This document shows, piece after piece, positions 9,623-18,646 of a stretch of DNA of 64,000 bases. The translations under genes were made by a program, and so were the position numbers. Source of the stretch: Nitrospira lenta (GTDB lineage Bacteria; Nitrospirota; Nitrospiria; Nitrospirales; Nitrospiraceae); the NCBI GenBank assembly GCA_945865525.1, contig CAMBDY010000009.1, positions 19,393-83,392 on the forward strand, written 5' to 3'. The notes under the pieces are model-generated. The model was not told where the DNA came from. It worked only from the letters and a program-made list of their open reading frames with translations, and ran no database searches. Each line of letters starts with the position of its first letter. The first letter of the stretch is position 1.

Positions 9623-10815
9623 GCTTCAGCCCCCTTCAGCTTCAAGGCCTTGCGAATACCGCGCACGGCCTGCCGAGTACGATGTTCGTTTTCAACGAGA
9701 CCAAAACGCACGTACTCGTCTCCGCCTTCACCGAATCCAATCCCAGGAGACACCGCAACTTTAGCCTCGCGGAGCAGGAGCTTGGAAAACTCCAACGACC
9801 CCATCGACCGATACGGCAAGGGAATTCTGGCCCAGACGAACATCGTTGCCACCGGCTTCGTCACCTGCCATCCGATGCGGTTCAGGCCGCCCACCAACAC
9901 GTCACGACGCTTCTGATACCGCAGTATCGTCTCATTGACGCACTCTTGCGGCCCATTGAGAGCAATGACGCTGGCGATCTGCAACGGCTGGAAAATGCCG
10001 TAGTCAAGATAACTCTTGATCTTGGCCAGTGCGCCGACGACTTCGCGATTCCCGCAACAGAAGCCCACGCGCCAGCCCGGCATATTGTAGGCCTTGGATA
10101 ACGTATAGAACTCCACGCCGACATCCTTGGCGCCGGGAGCCTGCAAGAAGCTCGGCGCCTTATAGCCGTCGAAGACCAAGTCGGCATAGGCCAGATCGTG
10201 AATCACAATCACGTTGTGCTCTTTGGCAAAGGCCACAATTTTCTTGAAAAACTCAAGATCCACCACTGCGGTGGTGGGATTGTGCGGAAAATTGATTACC
10301 AAAATCTTCGGGCGAGGAAATGTTTGGCGATACGCCTTCTGTAGCTCTTCGAAGAAGTCGCTGTCTTGGCGCAACTCGATGCCACGGACTTCGCCGCCCG
10401 CAATGATAAAACTGTACATATGGATGGGATAGGTCGGCGTCGGCGTCAGGACCACATCGCCTGGGCCAATCAAGGCCAAGGCCAGATGCGCCAACCCTTC
10501 CTTCGAGCCGATCGTGACGATCGTCTCAGTCTCCGGATCCAGCTCCACGTCATAATTGCGTTTATACCAGCCCGCAATCGCATGTCGCAGCTTCGTAATG
10601 CCACGCGAGGCCGAGTAGCGATGATTCTTCCCCTTCCGCGCCGCCTCGATCATCTTCTCGACGATATGGCTCGGCGTTGGTTGGTCGGGATTCCCCATGC
10701 CGAAATCGATAATGTCTTCGCCCTGTTGGCGCGCCTCAAGCTTGAGACTCTGCACCTGAGCGAAAACATAAGGCGGTAGCCGTTTGATGCGATAAAATCC
10801 GTCGCCGAGTCCCAT
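9619..10815 (-). CDS. Class I aminotransferase (AlaC/aspartate aminotransferase type)
   Basis: PLP fold-type I aminotransferase of 398 residues from the ATG at 10815 ([16 protein letters not shown]), which has AAAGG just upstream. An in-frame ATG at 10890 sits on the predicted -10 box and is excluded. The PLP lysine lies in [23 protein letters not shown] and the terminal arginine segment [11 protein letters not shown] are also seen. The branch resembles AlaC (glutamate-pyruvate transaminase) and related LL-diaminopimelate aminotransferases. As first gene of the operon, 4 nt overlapping hom, it may provide aspartate or alanine; substrate is not settled by sequence. Confidence 0.85.
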   Translation of the reverse strand: MGLGDGFYRIKRLPPYVFAQVQSLKLEARQQGEDIIDFGMGNPDQPTPSHIVEKMIEAARKGKNHRYSASRGITKLRHAIAGWYKRNYDVELDPETETIVTIGSKEGLAHLALALIGPGDVVLTPTPTYPIHMYSFIIAGGEVRGIELRQDSDFFEELQKAYRQTFPRPKILVINFPHNPTTAVVDLEFFKKIVAFAKEHNVIVIHDLAYADLVFDGYKAPSFLQAPGAKDVGVEFYTLSKAYNMPGWRVGFCCGNREVVGALAKIKSYLDYGIFQPLQIASVIALNGPQECVNETILRYQKRRDVLVGGLNRIGWQVTKPVATMFVWARIPLPYRSMGSLEFSKLLLREAKVAVSPGIGFGEGGDEYVRFGLVENEHRTRQAVRGIRKALKLKGAEA

Positions 10816-10888
10816 ATATCCTTTGCCGACAATGCCCCTACACCGGAGGCGTGAAGCAACCACCCGCCCCCCCTTAATCAGGGCGTTC

Positions 10889-10918
10889 ATTCTAATGGCG
10901 AGGGGGGGGTTGAGTCAA
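10889..10918 (-). promoter_or_regulatory. Sigma70-type promoter of the threonine operon
   Basis: Minus strand TTGACT (10913-10918), 18-nt C-rich spacer, TAGAAT (10889-10894). It predicts a transcript start near 10882 and so supports the aminotransferase start at 10815. Confidence 0.65.
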
Positions 10919-11001
10919 ATTATGCCGTGATTCTATGGGGTTCGACATTCGGCCCCCCAAAGAAACTGGGCCAGCCAGATGGCCCTCCCCCCTCCCAGTC
11001 C

Positions 11002-11031
11002 TTGCTCCTCCCAGCCAATTTCTGCTACAAC
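11002..11031 (+). promoter_or_regulatory. Possible promoter of pdxJ operon
   Basis: TTGCTC (11002-11007), 18-nt spacer, TACAAC (11026-11031), about 70 nt before the pdxJ start. The match is moderate. It lies in the 284-nt divergent region between the threonine operon and pdxJ, which otherwise shows only C- and G-runs. Confidence 0.4.
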
Positions 11032-11099
11032 TAGCACGCGCTTTGACTCATCATGCAACGCAGCTTTTCCTCACCTCACATCGCCATAATGGAGAATCC

Positions 11100-11813
11100 G
11101 TGCCACGACTTGGGGTGAATATCGACCATGTGGCCACGTTGCGGCAAGCCCGCGGCGGAGCCGACCCGGACCCGCTGGCCGCCGCCGTGCTGGTGGAACT
11201 GGCCGGCGCCGACGGCCTGGTCGTCCATCTCCGAGAGGATCGGCGGCATATTCAGGACCGCGATCTTCGTCTCTTACGGGAACTCATCCGCACCAAACTC
11301 GATCTCGAGATGGCCGCCGATGAAACCATGGCCAAAATTGCCCTGGCCATCAAACCGGATATGGTGACACTCGTCCCGGAGCATCGCCAAGAACTCACGA
11401 CCGAAGGGGGCCTGGACGTGGCTGGCCACCGAGACCGTATCCAGGAAATCGTGGCCATGCTCCACGATGGCGGCATTCCCGTCAGCCTCTTCATCGAACC
11501 CGATCTGGCGCAGGTCAAAGCGGCACACCGAATTTCCGCCGACTTCGTCGAACTCCATACAGGCCGCTATGCGAACGCCCAACGCTCTAAAGAAGCCGAT
11601 GCGGAGGTCGACGCCATTACACAAGCCGCCAAACTCTCGTACAAGCTGGGCATGGGCGTCAACGCCGGACATGGATTGGACTATCGCAACATCGGACGGT
11701 TGCTGAACATCCCTGAAATCGTCGAATACAACATCGGCCACAGCATCATTGCCCGAGCCGTCCTCGTGGGCCTCGACCAAGCGGTCCGGGAAATGAAAGC
11801 GTTGCTGCGGTAA
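11100..11813 (+). CDS. pdxJ: Pyridoxine 5'-phosphate synthase
   Basis: Condenses 1-deoxyxylulose 5-phosphate with 3-amino-2-oxopropyl phosphate to PNP, the last ring-closing step of PLP synthesis. The chosen GTG start (11100) is preceded by GGAG with 5-nt spacing and gives 237 residues, the family length. Motifs: [17 protein letters not shown] at the N-terminus (catalytic His), [48 protein letters not shown] and [13 protein letters not shown]. First gene of the pdxJ-nnr-tsaE-lapA-mutS unit. Confidence 0.96.
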   Translation: MPRLGVNIDHVATLRQARGGADPDPLAAAVLVELAGADGLVVHLREDRRHIQDRDLRLLRELIRTKLDLEMAADETMAKIALAIKPDMVTLVPEHRQELTTEGGLDVAGHRDRIQEIVAMLHDGGIPVSLFIEPDLAQVKAAHRISADFVELHTGRYANAQRSKEADAEVDAITQAAKLSYKLGMGVNAGHGLDYRNIGRLLNIPEIVEYNIGHSIIARAVLVGLDQAVREMKALLR

Positions 11814-11847
11814 CCCTATACTCTAGGGACACCCTGTCCTCCTTGCC

Positions 11848-13455
11848 ATGACCTTGCAACGCAAGCCACCACGCGCGCGATCCCCCCAAGCCACGTCACC
11901 TCTGCACATCGTGACCGGAGCCGAGATGCAGTTGCTCGATCGCCGCACGATCACTGAGGCGAAGATCCCGAGTGCCACCTTGATGGAGCGGGCCGGCGAG
12001 GGCATCGTCACCCAGATGGAAGCCCTGTACGGGCCACTGCGCGGCAAGACGGTAACCCTCCTCTGCGGAAACGGGCACAACGGAGGCGATGGGTTGGTGA
12101 TCGCCCGCCTGCTGCACCGCCAACGCGCCAAGGTCCACGTGCTGCTCCTGACACCGGTGGCGGAGCTGCACCGCGAGACCGCGGCCATGTATCACCGATT
12201 CACAAAAGCAGCAGGGCGCACCACGATCCTTCGATTCCGGTCTGCCGAGCAGACGCGTCCCCTCCTTGCCGCGAGCGAGATCCTCGTCGATGCCCTTCTG
12301 GGGACAGGCCTGTCCTCCGAAGTCACCGGAGCCTATCGTGAGGCCATCGAGGTCATGAACGAGGCCGATAAGCCGGTCATTGCCGTCGATCTGCCATCCG
12401 GTATTCATGCGGATACAGGGGCCATCCTAGGCCACGCCGTCCGCGCCTCGCTCACCGTGACGCTCGGCCTCCCGAAACTCGGGCTCTACCTCGGAGCGGG
12501 AATCGACCACGCCGGCGTAATTCGCATCGTCGATATCGGCATGCCCCCAGCCTATGTGGACACGCTCGCCCAAAGAACGCTGCTCCTGACCACCGCTGAC
12601 ATCGCCACCATGCTGCCGGCGCGAGACCCGTCCTCCCATAAAGGCACGTTCGGCCATGCGGGGATTCTTGCTGGCTCCGTCGGGAAGACCGGTGCTGCGG
12701 CCTTAGCGGCTCAGGCCGCGTTACGGATCGGAGCGGGCCTAGTCACCGTAGCCACGCCGAGCAGCGTCAACGATGTACTCGAGTCAAAATTACTCGAAGC
12801 GATGACGATGCCGTTCCCGGAAACAAAGGCGCGGACCCTCGCTCGCTCAGGCCTCGATCGCATCGTCGCCTTCATCCAAGCTCGGACAGCCGTTGCCATC
12901 GGCCCAGGCCTCTCAACCCATCACGAAACCGTTGAACTGGTGCAGTCCCTTATGAAGCATCTGGATCGGCCCTCCGTCCTCGATGCCGATGCGCTCAATG
13001 CCTTGGCCAGCCGGGCCGCGTTACTGACGGAATGTAAAACTCCGCCCATTCTCACCCCTCATCCCGGCGAAATGGCCCGACTGGAAGCTAATGCCACCGC
13101 CCGAAGCATCAACGCAGACCGCATCAACACGGCCAGACGGTTTGCCAGAGAACGGGGCGTGTTTCTCGTCTTAAAAGGCGCCCGAACCATCATCGCCCGC
13201 CCCGATGGGCTGGTTGCCATCTGCCCCACCGGGAATCCTGGCATGGCCACGGCCGGAACCGGCGATGTCTTAACCGGCATGATCGTCGGCCTCTTGGCGC
13301 AAGGAGTCCCCTCATGGGAGGCAGCGTGCGCCGCAACCTATCTGCACGGATCCGCCGGAGACTTGGCGGCCCAGCAGCTCGGCCAGGCCGGGATGCTCGC
13401 CAGCGACCTGATTGCTCACATTCCTTATGCGCTCCAACAAATCACCACGCCCTAA
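11848..13455 (+). CDS. nnr: Bifunctional NAD(P)HX epimerase / ADP-dependent NAD(P)HX dehydratase
   Basis: Repairs hydrated NADH and NADPH. The 535-residue protein joins a YjeF_N epimerase domain (~25-245; CGNGHNGGDGLVIARLLHR and DALLGTG) to a ribokinase-like YjeF_C dehydratase domain (~255-530; SHKGTFGHAGILAGS, DADALNALA, LTPHPGEMARL, KGARTIIA and the nucleotide-binding GTGDVLTGMIVGLL). The fused order matches the bacterial norm. It begins 34 nt after pdxJ, and its last ~29 bp overlap the start of tsaE. No strong ribosome-binding site is visible, so the exact start is less certain than the identity. Confidence 0.94.
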   Translation: MTLQRKPPRARSPQATSPLHIVTGAEMQLLDRRTITEAKIPSATLMERAGEGIVTQMEALYGPLRGKTVTLLCGNGHNGGDGLVIARLLHRQRAKVHVLLLTPVAELHRETAAMYHRFTKAAGRTTILRFRSAEQTRPLLAASEILVDALLGTGLSSEVTGAYREAIEVMNEADKPVIAVDLPSGIHADTGAILGHAVRASLTVTLGLPKLGLYLGAGIDHAGVIRIVDIGMPPAYVDTLAQRTLLLTTADIATMLPARDPSSHKGTFGHAGILAGSVGKTGAAALAAQAALRIGAGLVTVATPSSVNDVLESKLLEAMTMPFPETKARTLARSGLDRIVAFIQARTAVAIGPGLSTHHETVELVQSLMKHLDRPSVLDADALNALASRAALLTECKTPPILTPHPGEMARLEANATARSINADRINTARRFARERGVFLVLKGARTIIARPDGLVAICPTGNPGMATAGTGDVLTGMIVGLLAQGVPSWEAACAATYLHGSAGDLAAQQLGQAGMLASDLIAHIPYALQQITTP

Positions 13456-14029
13456 CGGCACGAAGCCCGCTAAGACGAACCGGCCGGCGGCGCAGCCCCG
13501 CACGGCCGCGAGTCTGCCGTGGAAACTGCTGTCCGCCTCGAGCCAACAGACCGAGCGCGTAGGCCACGCGCTCGGCCGCACGCTACGCGGCGGCGAAACG
13601 ATCGCCCTCTACGGACCGCTCGGGGCCGGCAAGACCGCGCTCGTGCGCGGCCTCGCGCACGGCCTCGGGGCCGCGCCTGGAGCCGTGACCAGTCCGACCT
13701 TCGTCGTCATTCATGAATACCACGGCCGCCTGCCGCTCGCCCACATGGATTGGTATCGCATCACCTCGCTCCGCGAGCTTGAATCGACGGGCGTCATCGA
13801 GTATTTTTCTGGGCAGACCGTCACGGCCATCGAATGGGCGGACAAGGGCCTGGCCCTGCTGCCGCCGGACCGGCTCGACATTACCCTCAGCCATCGGGGC
13901 AAGCAGCGCCGGACGATTCACGTCCACGCAACGGGGCCCTTGTCCAAGAGCGTCCTCGCGCGCACGCGCCACGCCCATCGCACAATAGTCCGTCGAGGTT
14001 CAAACCCGAAGGGAGTCCCGCGATCATGA
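13427..14029 (+). CDS. tsaE: tRNA threonylcarbamoyladenosine biosynthesis ATPase TsaE
   Basis: P-loop ATPase that supports TsaB/TsaD in making t6A37 of tRNA. A Walker A motif GPLGAGKTALVRGLA occurs at about residue 62, followed by SPTFVVIHEYHG, MDWYRI and IEWADKG, all classic TsaE. The ATG at 13427 gives 200 residues, longer than the usual ~150 because of a basic, proline-rich N-terminal tail of ~35 residues and an arginine-rich C-terminus. It overlaps nnr by 29 bp and lapA by 4 bp (ATGA). Confidence 0.93.
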   Translation: MRSNKSPRPNGTKPAKTNRPAAQPRTAASLPWKLLSASSQQTERVGHALGRTLRGGETIALYGPLGAGKTALVRGLAHGLGAAPGAVTSPTFVVIHEYHGRLPLAHMDWYRITSLRELESTGVIEYFSGQTVTAIEWADKGLALLPPDRLDITLSHRGKQRRTIHVHATGPLSKSVLARTRHAHRTIVRRGSNPKGVPRS

Positions 14030-14367
14030 TGCGATTGATTTTAGTCGGCATCCTCCTGCTCCTCTCTCTGGCATTTTTTCTTCAAAACCAAGAACAAGAC
14101 GTCACGCTCCGATACTTTTTCGGCGTCTTCGAGTCCTCGACGCCGATCTATAAGCCCATTCTGGCGGGGTTCGTCGTGGGGCTGTTAGTCGCCGGCATTC
14201 TGTTGTTCCCGCCCTGGGTGCGAGGCCGAATCGACCTCCGCCGACAGACCAAAGCCCTGCAGGAGGCCGAGGTGGACTTGGAACGCGTGCGCCACTCGCT
14301 TGAAAAAATCACGGGCCGGATCGCCTCGACCGCCCCCGACGACCCCGCCGCGAGACCACCACGATGA
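14026..14367 (+). CDS. LapA-domain inner-membrane protein
   Basis: A 113-residue membrane protein with two hydrophobic helices (residues ~3-19 and ~43-64), the LapA-type layout IFLQNQEQDVTLRYFFG-like middle (FLQNQEQDVTLRYFFG here), and a C-terminal coiled-coil-prone segment (RRQTKALQEAEVDLERVRHS). In E. coli LapA works with LapB in lipopolysaccharide assembly control; that role here is inferred from domain only. The start at 14026 overlaps the tsaE stop and has AAGGGAG about 11 nt upstream; its stop overlaps mutS by 4 nt. Confidence 0.8.
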   Translation: MMRLILVGILLLLSLAFFLQNQEQDVTLRYFFGVFESSTPIYKPILAGFVVGLLVAGILLFPPWVRGRIDLRRQTKALQEAEVDLERVRHSLEKITGRIASTAPDDPAARPPR

Positions 14368-17018
14368 GTGACGCAGAGGCCTCACCCCTCATGCGGCAAT
14401 ACCGCGAGGTCAAACGCGGCTATCCCGACGCCGTGCTCTTGTTCCGCGTCGGCGACTTCTATGAAATGTTTTACGAGGATGCACGGGCTGCCGCCACGCT
14501 GCTCTCGATCACGCTAACCTCTCGCGACAAATCCAGCGCCAACCCCATTCCCTTATGCGGGGTGCCCTACCACGCCGCCCAAGGCTATATCGCTAAGTTG
14601 CTCAAAGCCGGGCGGACCGTCGCTCTCTGCGAACAGGTGGAAGACCCGAAACTGGCGAAAGGCCTGGTGCGCCGAGAAGTCGTCCGTCTCTATACGCCTG
14701 GCACATTGGTCGATACCGAGTTCCTCTCGCCGGGCGAGTCGCATTTCCTGGTCGCCGTGGCCTTCACCGACGCGACAGCCCCCTCCGCCATGGGGCAATC
14801 CGTCATTGGCCTCGCCTGCCTGGATGTCTCTACCGGCGATTTCTGGATTACAGAATTCCAGGGCGCACGGGCGGAGGCCCAGCTCATGGATGAATTGGCC
14901 CGGCTAGAACCGCGAGAAGTCCTGCACCAGGCGGCTAATGCGAAGGCCCTGTCCTGCCTGGCGGACCTGCGCGGGCCTCGTTTGTGCGCCCAACCCGCTC
15001 CCGCCTTCGATTTCCACGATGCGGCGCCACTGCTCCAGACGCACTTTGCCGTCCATTCACTCGATGGATTCGGCTGCCGCGGCCTCACGGCTGGGATCGG
15101 CGCAGCCGGCGCGGTTCTGCGCTATGTGCGCGAAACGCAACCGACCGCATCGCTCGCACACCTCCGCCGCCTGCACACGCGCTGGAGTGGCGACTCGATG
15201 CATCTGGATAGCGCGACGATTCGCAATCTCGAACTCGTGCGGCCGTGTGGCGCAGACGATCGACCGGGGCAGGAGCAGCCGACCGTCTTGTCGGTGCTGG
15301 ATCGCACGGTGACCGCGATGGGCCGCCGCCTGCTGCGCGATTGGCTCGTCAGACCGCTGCTCAATCGTGACGCCATTCAGGCCCGACTCGACTCAGTCGG
15401 GGCATTGAAGGATTTGATTCACCAGCGGGTCGCGCTCAGGGCGACGCTCCGCGATATCCAGGACATGGCTCGGTTGAGTAGCCGCGTGACGCTCGGGGTT
15501 GCCGGACCGCGCGAACTGCTCGCGTTAAAACAGTCTGTGAGCACCCTGCCGGTACTCCGATCCCAGCTCCACCCGTTTTGCACCACGCTGCTGGCCGATC
15601 TCCGCGACTCGTGGGACGACTGCCGCGACGTGCATGACGCCATCGAGCAGGCCATCAAGGAGGATGCGCCGATGGCCCTCCGTGACGGAGGTGTCATTCG
15701 GGAAGGCTACCATGCGGGAGTCGATGCGCTGCGCAAGGCGAGCACGGAAGGCAAGGGCTGGATCGCCGCGCTGGAAGCTAAGGAGCGAGAGCGCACGGGA
15801 ATCGAATCCCTCAAAGTACGCTACAACCAGGTATTCGGCTACTACATCGAAATCACCAAAGCCAATCTGCCGCGCGTCCCGCCCGACTACCTGCGCAAAC
15901 AGACCTTAGTCAATGCCGAACGCTTCATGACGGCGGAGTTGAAAGCCCTGGAAGACAAAGTCACGGGAGCGGACGCCACGCTGCTGGCGTTGGAGCAGGA
16001 ACTATTCGAGCAGTTACGTGGCCGTTTAGCCCACGAGGTGTCGCGCCTGCAAGCGATGGCCACGACCGTCGCGGTGCTCGACGTGCTCGCGGGGCTCGCC
16101 GAAACTGCCGCCTTGCAGCGCTACGTTAAGCCGCACGTCGATGAGAGCCTCACGATCCGCATTCGGGACGGCCGGCACCCCGTGGTCGAGCAACTCAGTA
16201 GCGATCTGACCTTCGTGCCTAACGACACCGCCCTTGATTGTGACGGCCAGCGGCTGGTGATCCTCACAGGCCCCAACATGGCCGGCAAGAGCACCTACCT
16301 CCGCCAAGTCGCGCTGATTGTGCTGCTGGCGCAGATCGGGAGCTTCGTGCCTGCGGCCGAAGCGCACATTGGATTGGTCGATCGAATTTTCACCCGTGTC
16401 GGTGCTTCGGACAACCTCGCCGCCGGGCAGAGCACCTTCATGGTCGAAATGCTCGAGTCCGCTCAGATCTTACATAGTGCAACCGCGCGCAGCCTGATTC
16501 TCTTGGACGAAATCGGCAGAGGCACCAGCACCTACGACGGACTGAGCCTCGCCTGGGCCATTGCAGAGCATATTCAGGACCGCCGGCATATCGGCGCCAG
16601 AACGCTCTTCGCCACGCATTATCACGAAATGACCCAGCTGGAAGGGTTGCGGGAGGGGATTAAAAACTATTGCGTGGCGGTCCAAGAACGAGATGGCGAC
16701 GTGGTCTTCTTACGCAAGATCATTGCTGGCGGCGCGGACCGCAGCTACGGGATCCACGTCGCGCAACTCGCGGGGTTGCCTCCCACCGTCATCGAACGGG
16801 CGAAAGACGTCTTGGCCCAGTTGGAGCAGCCGGATCACACTCTCACGAGCAGGCCCCTCTCGTTCGAGCCCGCTGCCCCGAGTCCGTCGCTCCCCACGCC
16901 CCATCCGCTCATCGATGAAGTCAGACAGATCGACCTCTTCTCCCTGACCCCACTCGATGCGCTCAACCGCCTCGCCGACCTTCAGCGTCGAATCGGCCCA
17001 GCCGATCGCGACAAATAA
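14364..17018 (+). CDS. mutS: DNA mismatch repair protein MutS
   Basis: Recognises mismatches and recruits MutL. At 884 residues it has every expected part: the mismatch-reading Phe-x-Glu motif in VGDFYEMFYEDA (~28-39), connector and lever/clamp domains, Walker A GPNMAGKSTYLRQ (~635), the signature GQSTFMVEM, Walker B LILLDEIGRGTSTYDG, and the H-loop FATHYHEMTQLE, plus a C-terminal tetramer region. Last gene of the pdxJ-mutS unit, followed at once by a strong bidirectional terminator. Confidence 0.98.
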   Translation: MSDAEASPLMRQYREVKRGYPDAVLLFRVGDFYEMFYEDARAAATLLSITLTSRDKSSANPIPLCGVPYHAAQGYIAKLLKAGRTVALCEQVEDPKLAKGLVRREVVRLYTPGTLVDTEFLSPGESHFLVAVAFTDATAPSAMGQSVIGLACLDVSTGDFWITEFQGARAEAQLMDELARLEPREVLHQAANAKALSCLADLRGPRLCAQPAPAFDFHDAAPLLQTHFAVHSLDGFGCRGLTAGIGAAGAVLRYVRETQPTASLAHLRRLHTRWSGDSMHLDSATIRNLELVRPCGADDRPGQEQPTVLSVLDRTVTAMGRRLLRDWLVRPLLNRDAIQARLDSVGALKDLIHQRVALRATLRDIQDMARLSSRVTLGVAGPRELLALKQSVSTLPVLRSQLHPFCTTLLADLRDSWDDCRDVHDAIEQAIKEDAPMALRDGGVIREGYHAGVDALRKASTEGKGWIAALEAKERERTGIESLKVRYNQVFGYYIEITKANLPRVPPDYLRKQTLVNAERFMTAELKALEDKVTGADATLLALEQELFEQLRGRLAHEVSRLQAMATTVAVLDVLAGLAETAALQRYVKPHVDESLTIRIRDGRHPVVEQLSSDLTFVPNDTALDCDGQRLVILTGPNMAGKSTYLRQVALIVLLAQIGSFVPAAEAHIGLVDRIFTRVGASDNLAAGQSTFMVEMLESAQILHSATARSLILLDEIGRGTSTYDGLSLAWAIAEHIQDRRHIGARTLFATHYHEMTQLEGLREGIKNYCVAVQERDGDVVFLRKIIAGGADRSYGIHVAQLAGLPPTVIERAKDVLAQLEQPDHTLTSRPLSFEPAAPSPSLPTPHPLIDEVRQIDLFSLTPLDALNRLADLQRRIGPADRDK

Positions 17019-17019
17019 A

Positions 17020-17053
17020 AAAGGCGGCATCCCCTTTCGGAGATGCCGCCTTT
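17020..17053. terminator. Bidirectional terminator between mutS and the convergent exported-protein genes
   Basis: AAAGGCGGCATC (17020-17031) pairs perfectly with GATGCCGCCTTT (17042-17053), loop 10 nt. A/T flanks on both sides serve both strands: mutS ends 1 nt upstream and the minus-strand gene ends 20 nt downstream. Confidence 0.85.
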
Positions 17054-17073
17054 CGACACAGACCGCGCTCCGC

Positions 17074-17760
17074 TTACTTCGCAGCCGCCGCCTTGTTATA
17101 CTCCGCGGTCCACGGAATCAGGCCGCCAACCGGCTGACCACCAGGGAGCAACACATCGTACAGCATGGGTGGTATGCCCTTGCACATCGAGCCAGCAGGA
17201 CCTTGGCACGGGGTCGTGTTGAGCTGCTGCTTTGCAGCGGCACAACCGCCCTCATTCTCGTTCGTCCCTTTACAAGCTGGGAGGCGAAGGGCACTAATGC
17301 TAAGCGGCTTGCCCATGGCGCCGGACACTTCCGCAAGCTTCTTAACGGAGGAAATCACTCGGTGATTCTGCTCCGGTTCCGTTGCGACGAACTCAATCAA
17401 ATCCGTCGTGCTGGAAGGCGGGACGTCCTTGGCCGCGGCCGGTCCAGCATGGACACGGCCCATCTTCTTCAAGTCGTCCCAGACAGCGCCCTCCGCGTAG
17501 AACTTCAAGTTCTTACCCGGATGAATCTTCTGCCAGAAGAAACCGCTCTCAGCGGCTCCACCGAACACAGACACATTAATCCACACCGCTTGATCGTAGG
17601 GATCGATCACGATCACGCGACCCTGAATCGTGGTCGGCTTGCTCAGATCGCCCCACTCAAAGCGCTCTTGAAATGCTTCGATGGCCAACGCGGTGGAGGC
17701 GATCGACACCCCCAGCGCTACAGCGGCCACCATGGCCCAACCTTTCCCATGAAACTTCAT
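17074..17760 (-). CDS. Exported protein of unknown function
   Basis: I do not recognise the family. The 228-residue product from the ATG at 17760 (AAGGAGG about 8 nt upstream) begins MKFHGKGWAMVAAVALGVSIAS with a signal peptide probably cut after ASTALA. The mature part opens with an EWGDLSKPTTIQGRVIVIDP beta-like segment, then a middle with PSSTTDLIEFVA. Four cysteines lie in the C-terminal third (C-x8-C spacing in ACKGTNENEGGCAA, then PCQG and MCKG), suggesting two disulfides. It follows the next gene by ~50 nt and shares its promoter. Both start with GRV-type segments after short linkers, hinting that they act together in the periplasm. Confidence 0.75.
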   Translation of the reverse strand: MKFHGKGWAMVAAVALGVSIASTALAIEAFQERFEWGDLSKPTTIQGRVIVIDPYDQAVWINVSVFGGAAESGFFWQKIHPGKNLKFYAEGAVWDDLKKMGRVHAGPAAAKDVPPSSTTDLIEFVATEPEQNHRVISSVKKLAEVSGAMGKPLSISALRLPACKGTNENEGGCAAAKQQLNTTPCQGPAGSMCKGIPPMLYDVLLPGGQPVGGLIPWTAEYNKAAAAK

Positions 17761-17810
17761 AATCGCGTCCTCCTTACAGAACATAAAAAATTAAAACTGG
17801 TCGAGGTCGA

Positions 17811-18338
17811 TTACTTAATAACCTTAAAGCTCGTGATTGTCCGACCCTCCAAGCTCACTTCCATGGCGACGAGCTCCTGGGAGGCCTTGATGATCTGATC
17901 CATAAGCGACTTATCCTTCACGGCCAACCGGACGGTCGTGGCCGCATGGTACCACCCAGAATACGGGTTGTTCTTCTCGGTACCACCCACGAAGCCCCAC
18001 CCGCAACAGCTCACTAATGGATCGGGTGGCTTCACATCGAGATCGGAAGAGGAACGGCCGTTCGGAGTGCCTGATGCCGGTTCCCCGGTGTTCCAATATT
18101 GAATCCCGAAGAGCAACTCGCCATCTGGATTATCGGCCCACTGCGACCAGACACGACCCTTCAGAGTCTTGGTGACCCCAGTTACCTGCATCGGCGTACC
18201 ACCAACAATATTGGTGGTTGGGCCAGCAGCAACAGCAGGCGCGCCTGCAGGCGCATCAGCCGCCACGGCAAACTCCGCCGCCAGCATGCCGAACATAGAC
18301 AACATGGCCACGGAGGCGAAAACTACGAGCCTTTTCAT
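17811..18338 (-). CDS. Exported protein of unknown function with vicinal cysteines
   Basis: A 175-residue product with a signal peptide (MKRLVVFASVAMLSMFGMLA, cleavage probably after AVAADA), an Ala/Gly/Pro-rich linker, then MQVTGVTKTLKGRVWSQWAD and a VSCCGWGFVGG motif with two adjacent cysteines and aromatic surroundings; the C-terminus is charged and compact. No family recognised. AAGGAGG precedes the ATG at 18338. It heads a two-gene unit with the downstream exported gene, driven by the promoter at 18486-18515 with a ~140-nt leader. The strong -35 box and perfect SD suggest high expression. Confidence 0.75.
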   Translation of the reverse strand: MKRLVVFASVAMLSMFGMLAAEFAVAADAPAGAPAVAAGPTTNIVGGTPMQVTGVTKTLKGRVWSQWADNPDGELLFGIQYWNTGEPASGTPNGRSSSDLDVKPPDPLVSCCGWGFVGGTEKNNPYSGWYHAATTVRLAVKDKSLMDQIIKASQELVAMEVSLEGRTITSFKVIK

Positions 18339-18646
18339 ACTTAGTCCCTCCTTACATAAAAAGTAACAACGACGAGAATCGATAAACACGAGTTGACGCG
18401 CAATAAATTCGTAAATCTAATTCAGCAATCCTTCGATCCACGACAGGAATGTCTCGATTGAGAATCCCTGTCCAAAAGTGAGGCCATGGTACTCAAATCA
18501 TCCGAAGCCTGTCAAGGAAATGTTCTGCCTGTGTATAATCTTCCACTAATTCGTAAATTGTTTAGATAATCAATGACTTATGAGATTTTACGCGCGCGTG
18601 ATTTTGACCGCTTTTTAATGCGGGACTGTCATCGATTAGAAAATTC
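18339..18646. other. AT-rich intergenic region with promoter and short direct repeat
   Basis: This 308-nt gap is much richer in A/T than its neighbours. It contains the promoter at 18486-18515 and two exact copies of AATTCGTAAAT (18406-18416 and 18548-18558). No ORF or tRNA is seen. It also holds the 3' end region of the M16 peptidase transcript. Confidence 0.6.
18486..18515 (-). promoter_or_regulatory. Sigma70-type promoter of the two exported-protein genes
   Basis: Minus strand TTGACA (18510-18515), 18-nt spacer, TACCAT (18486-18491). Perfect -35, 4/6 -10. It predicts a leader of about 140 nt. Confidence 0.55.

Noticed and set aside
10816..10890. In-frame extension of the aminotransferase to ATG 10890
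   Set aside because: That ATG overlaps the -10 box of the operon promoter and lies upstream of the predicted transcript start.
18406..18558. Attachment site or insertion footprint from the paired AATTCGTAAAT copies
   Set aside because: No mobile gene or tRNA lies between them and the copies are short; chance in an AT-rich gap is enough.
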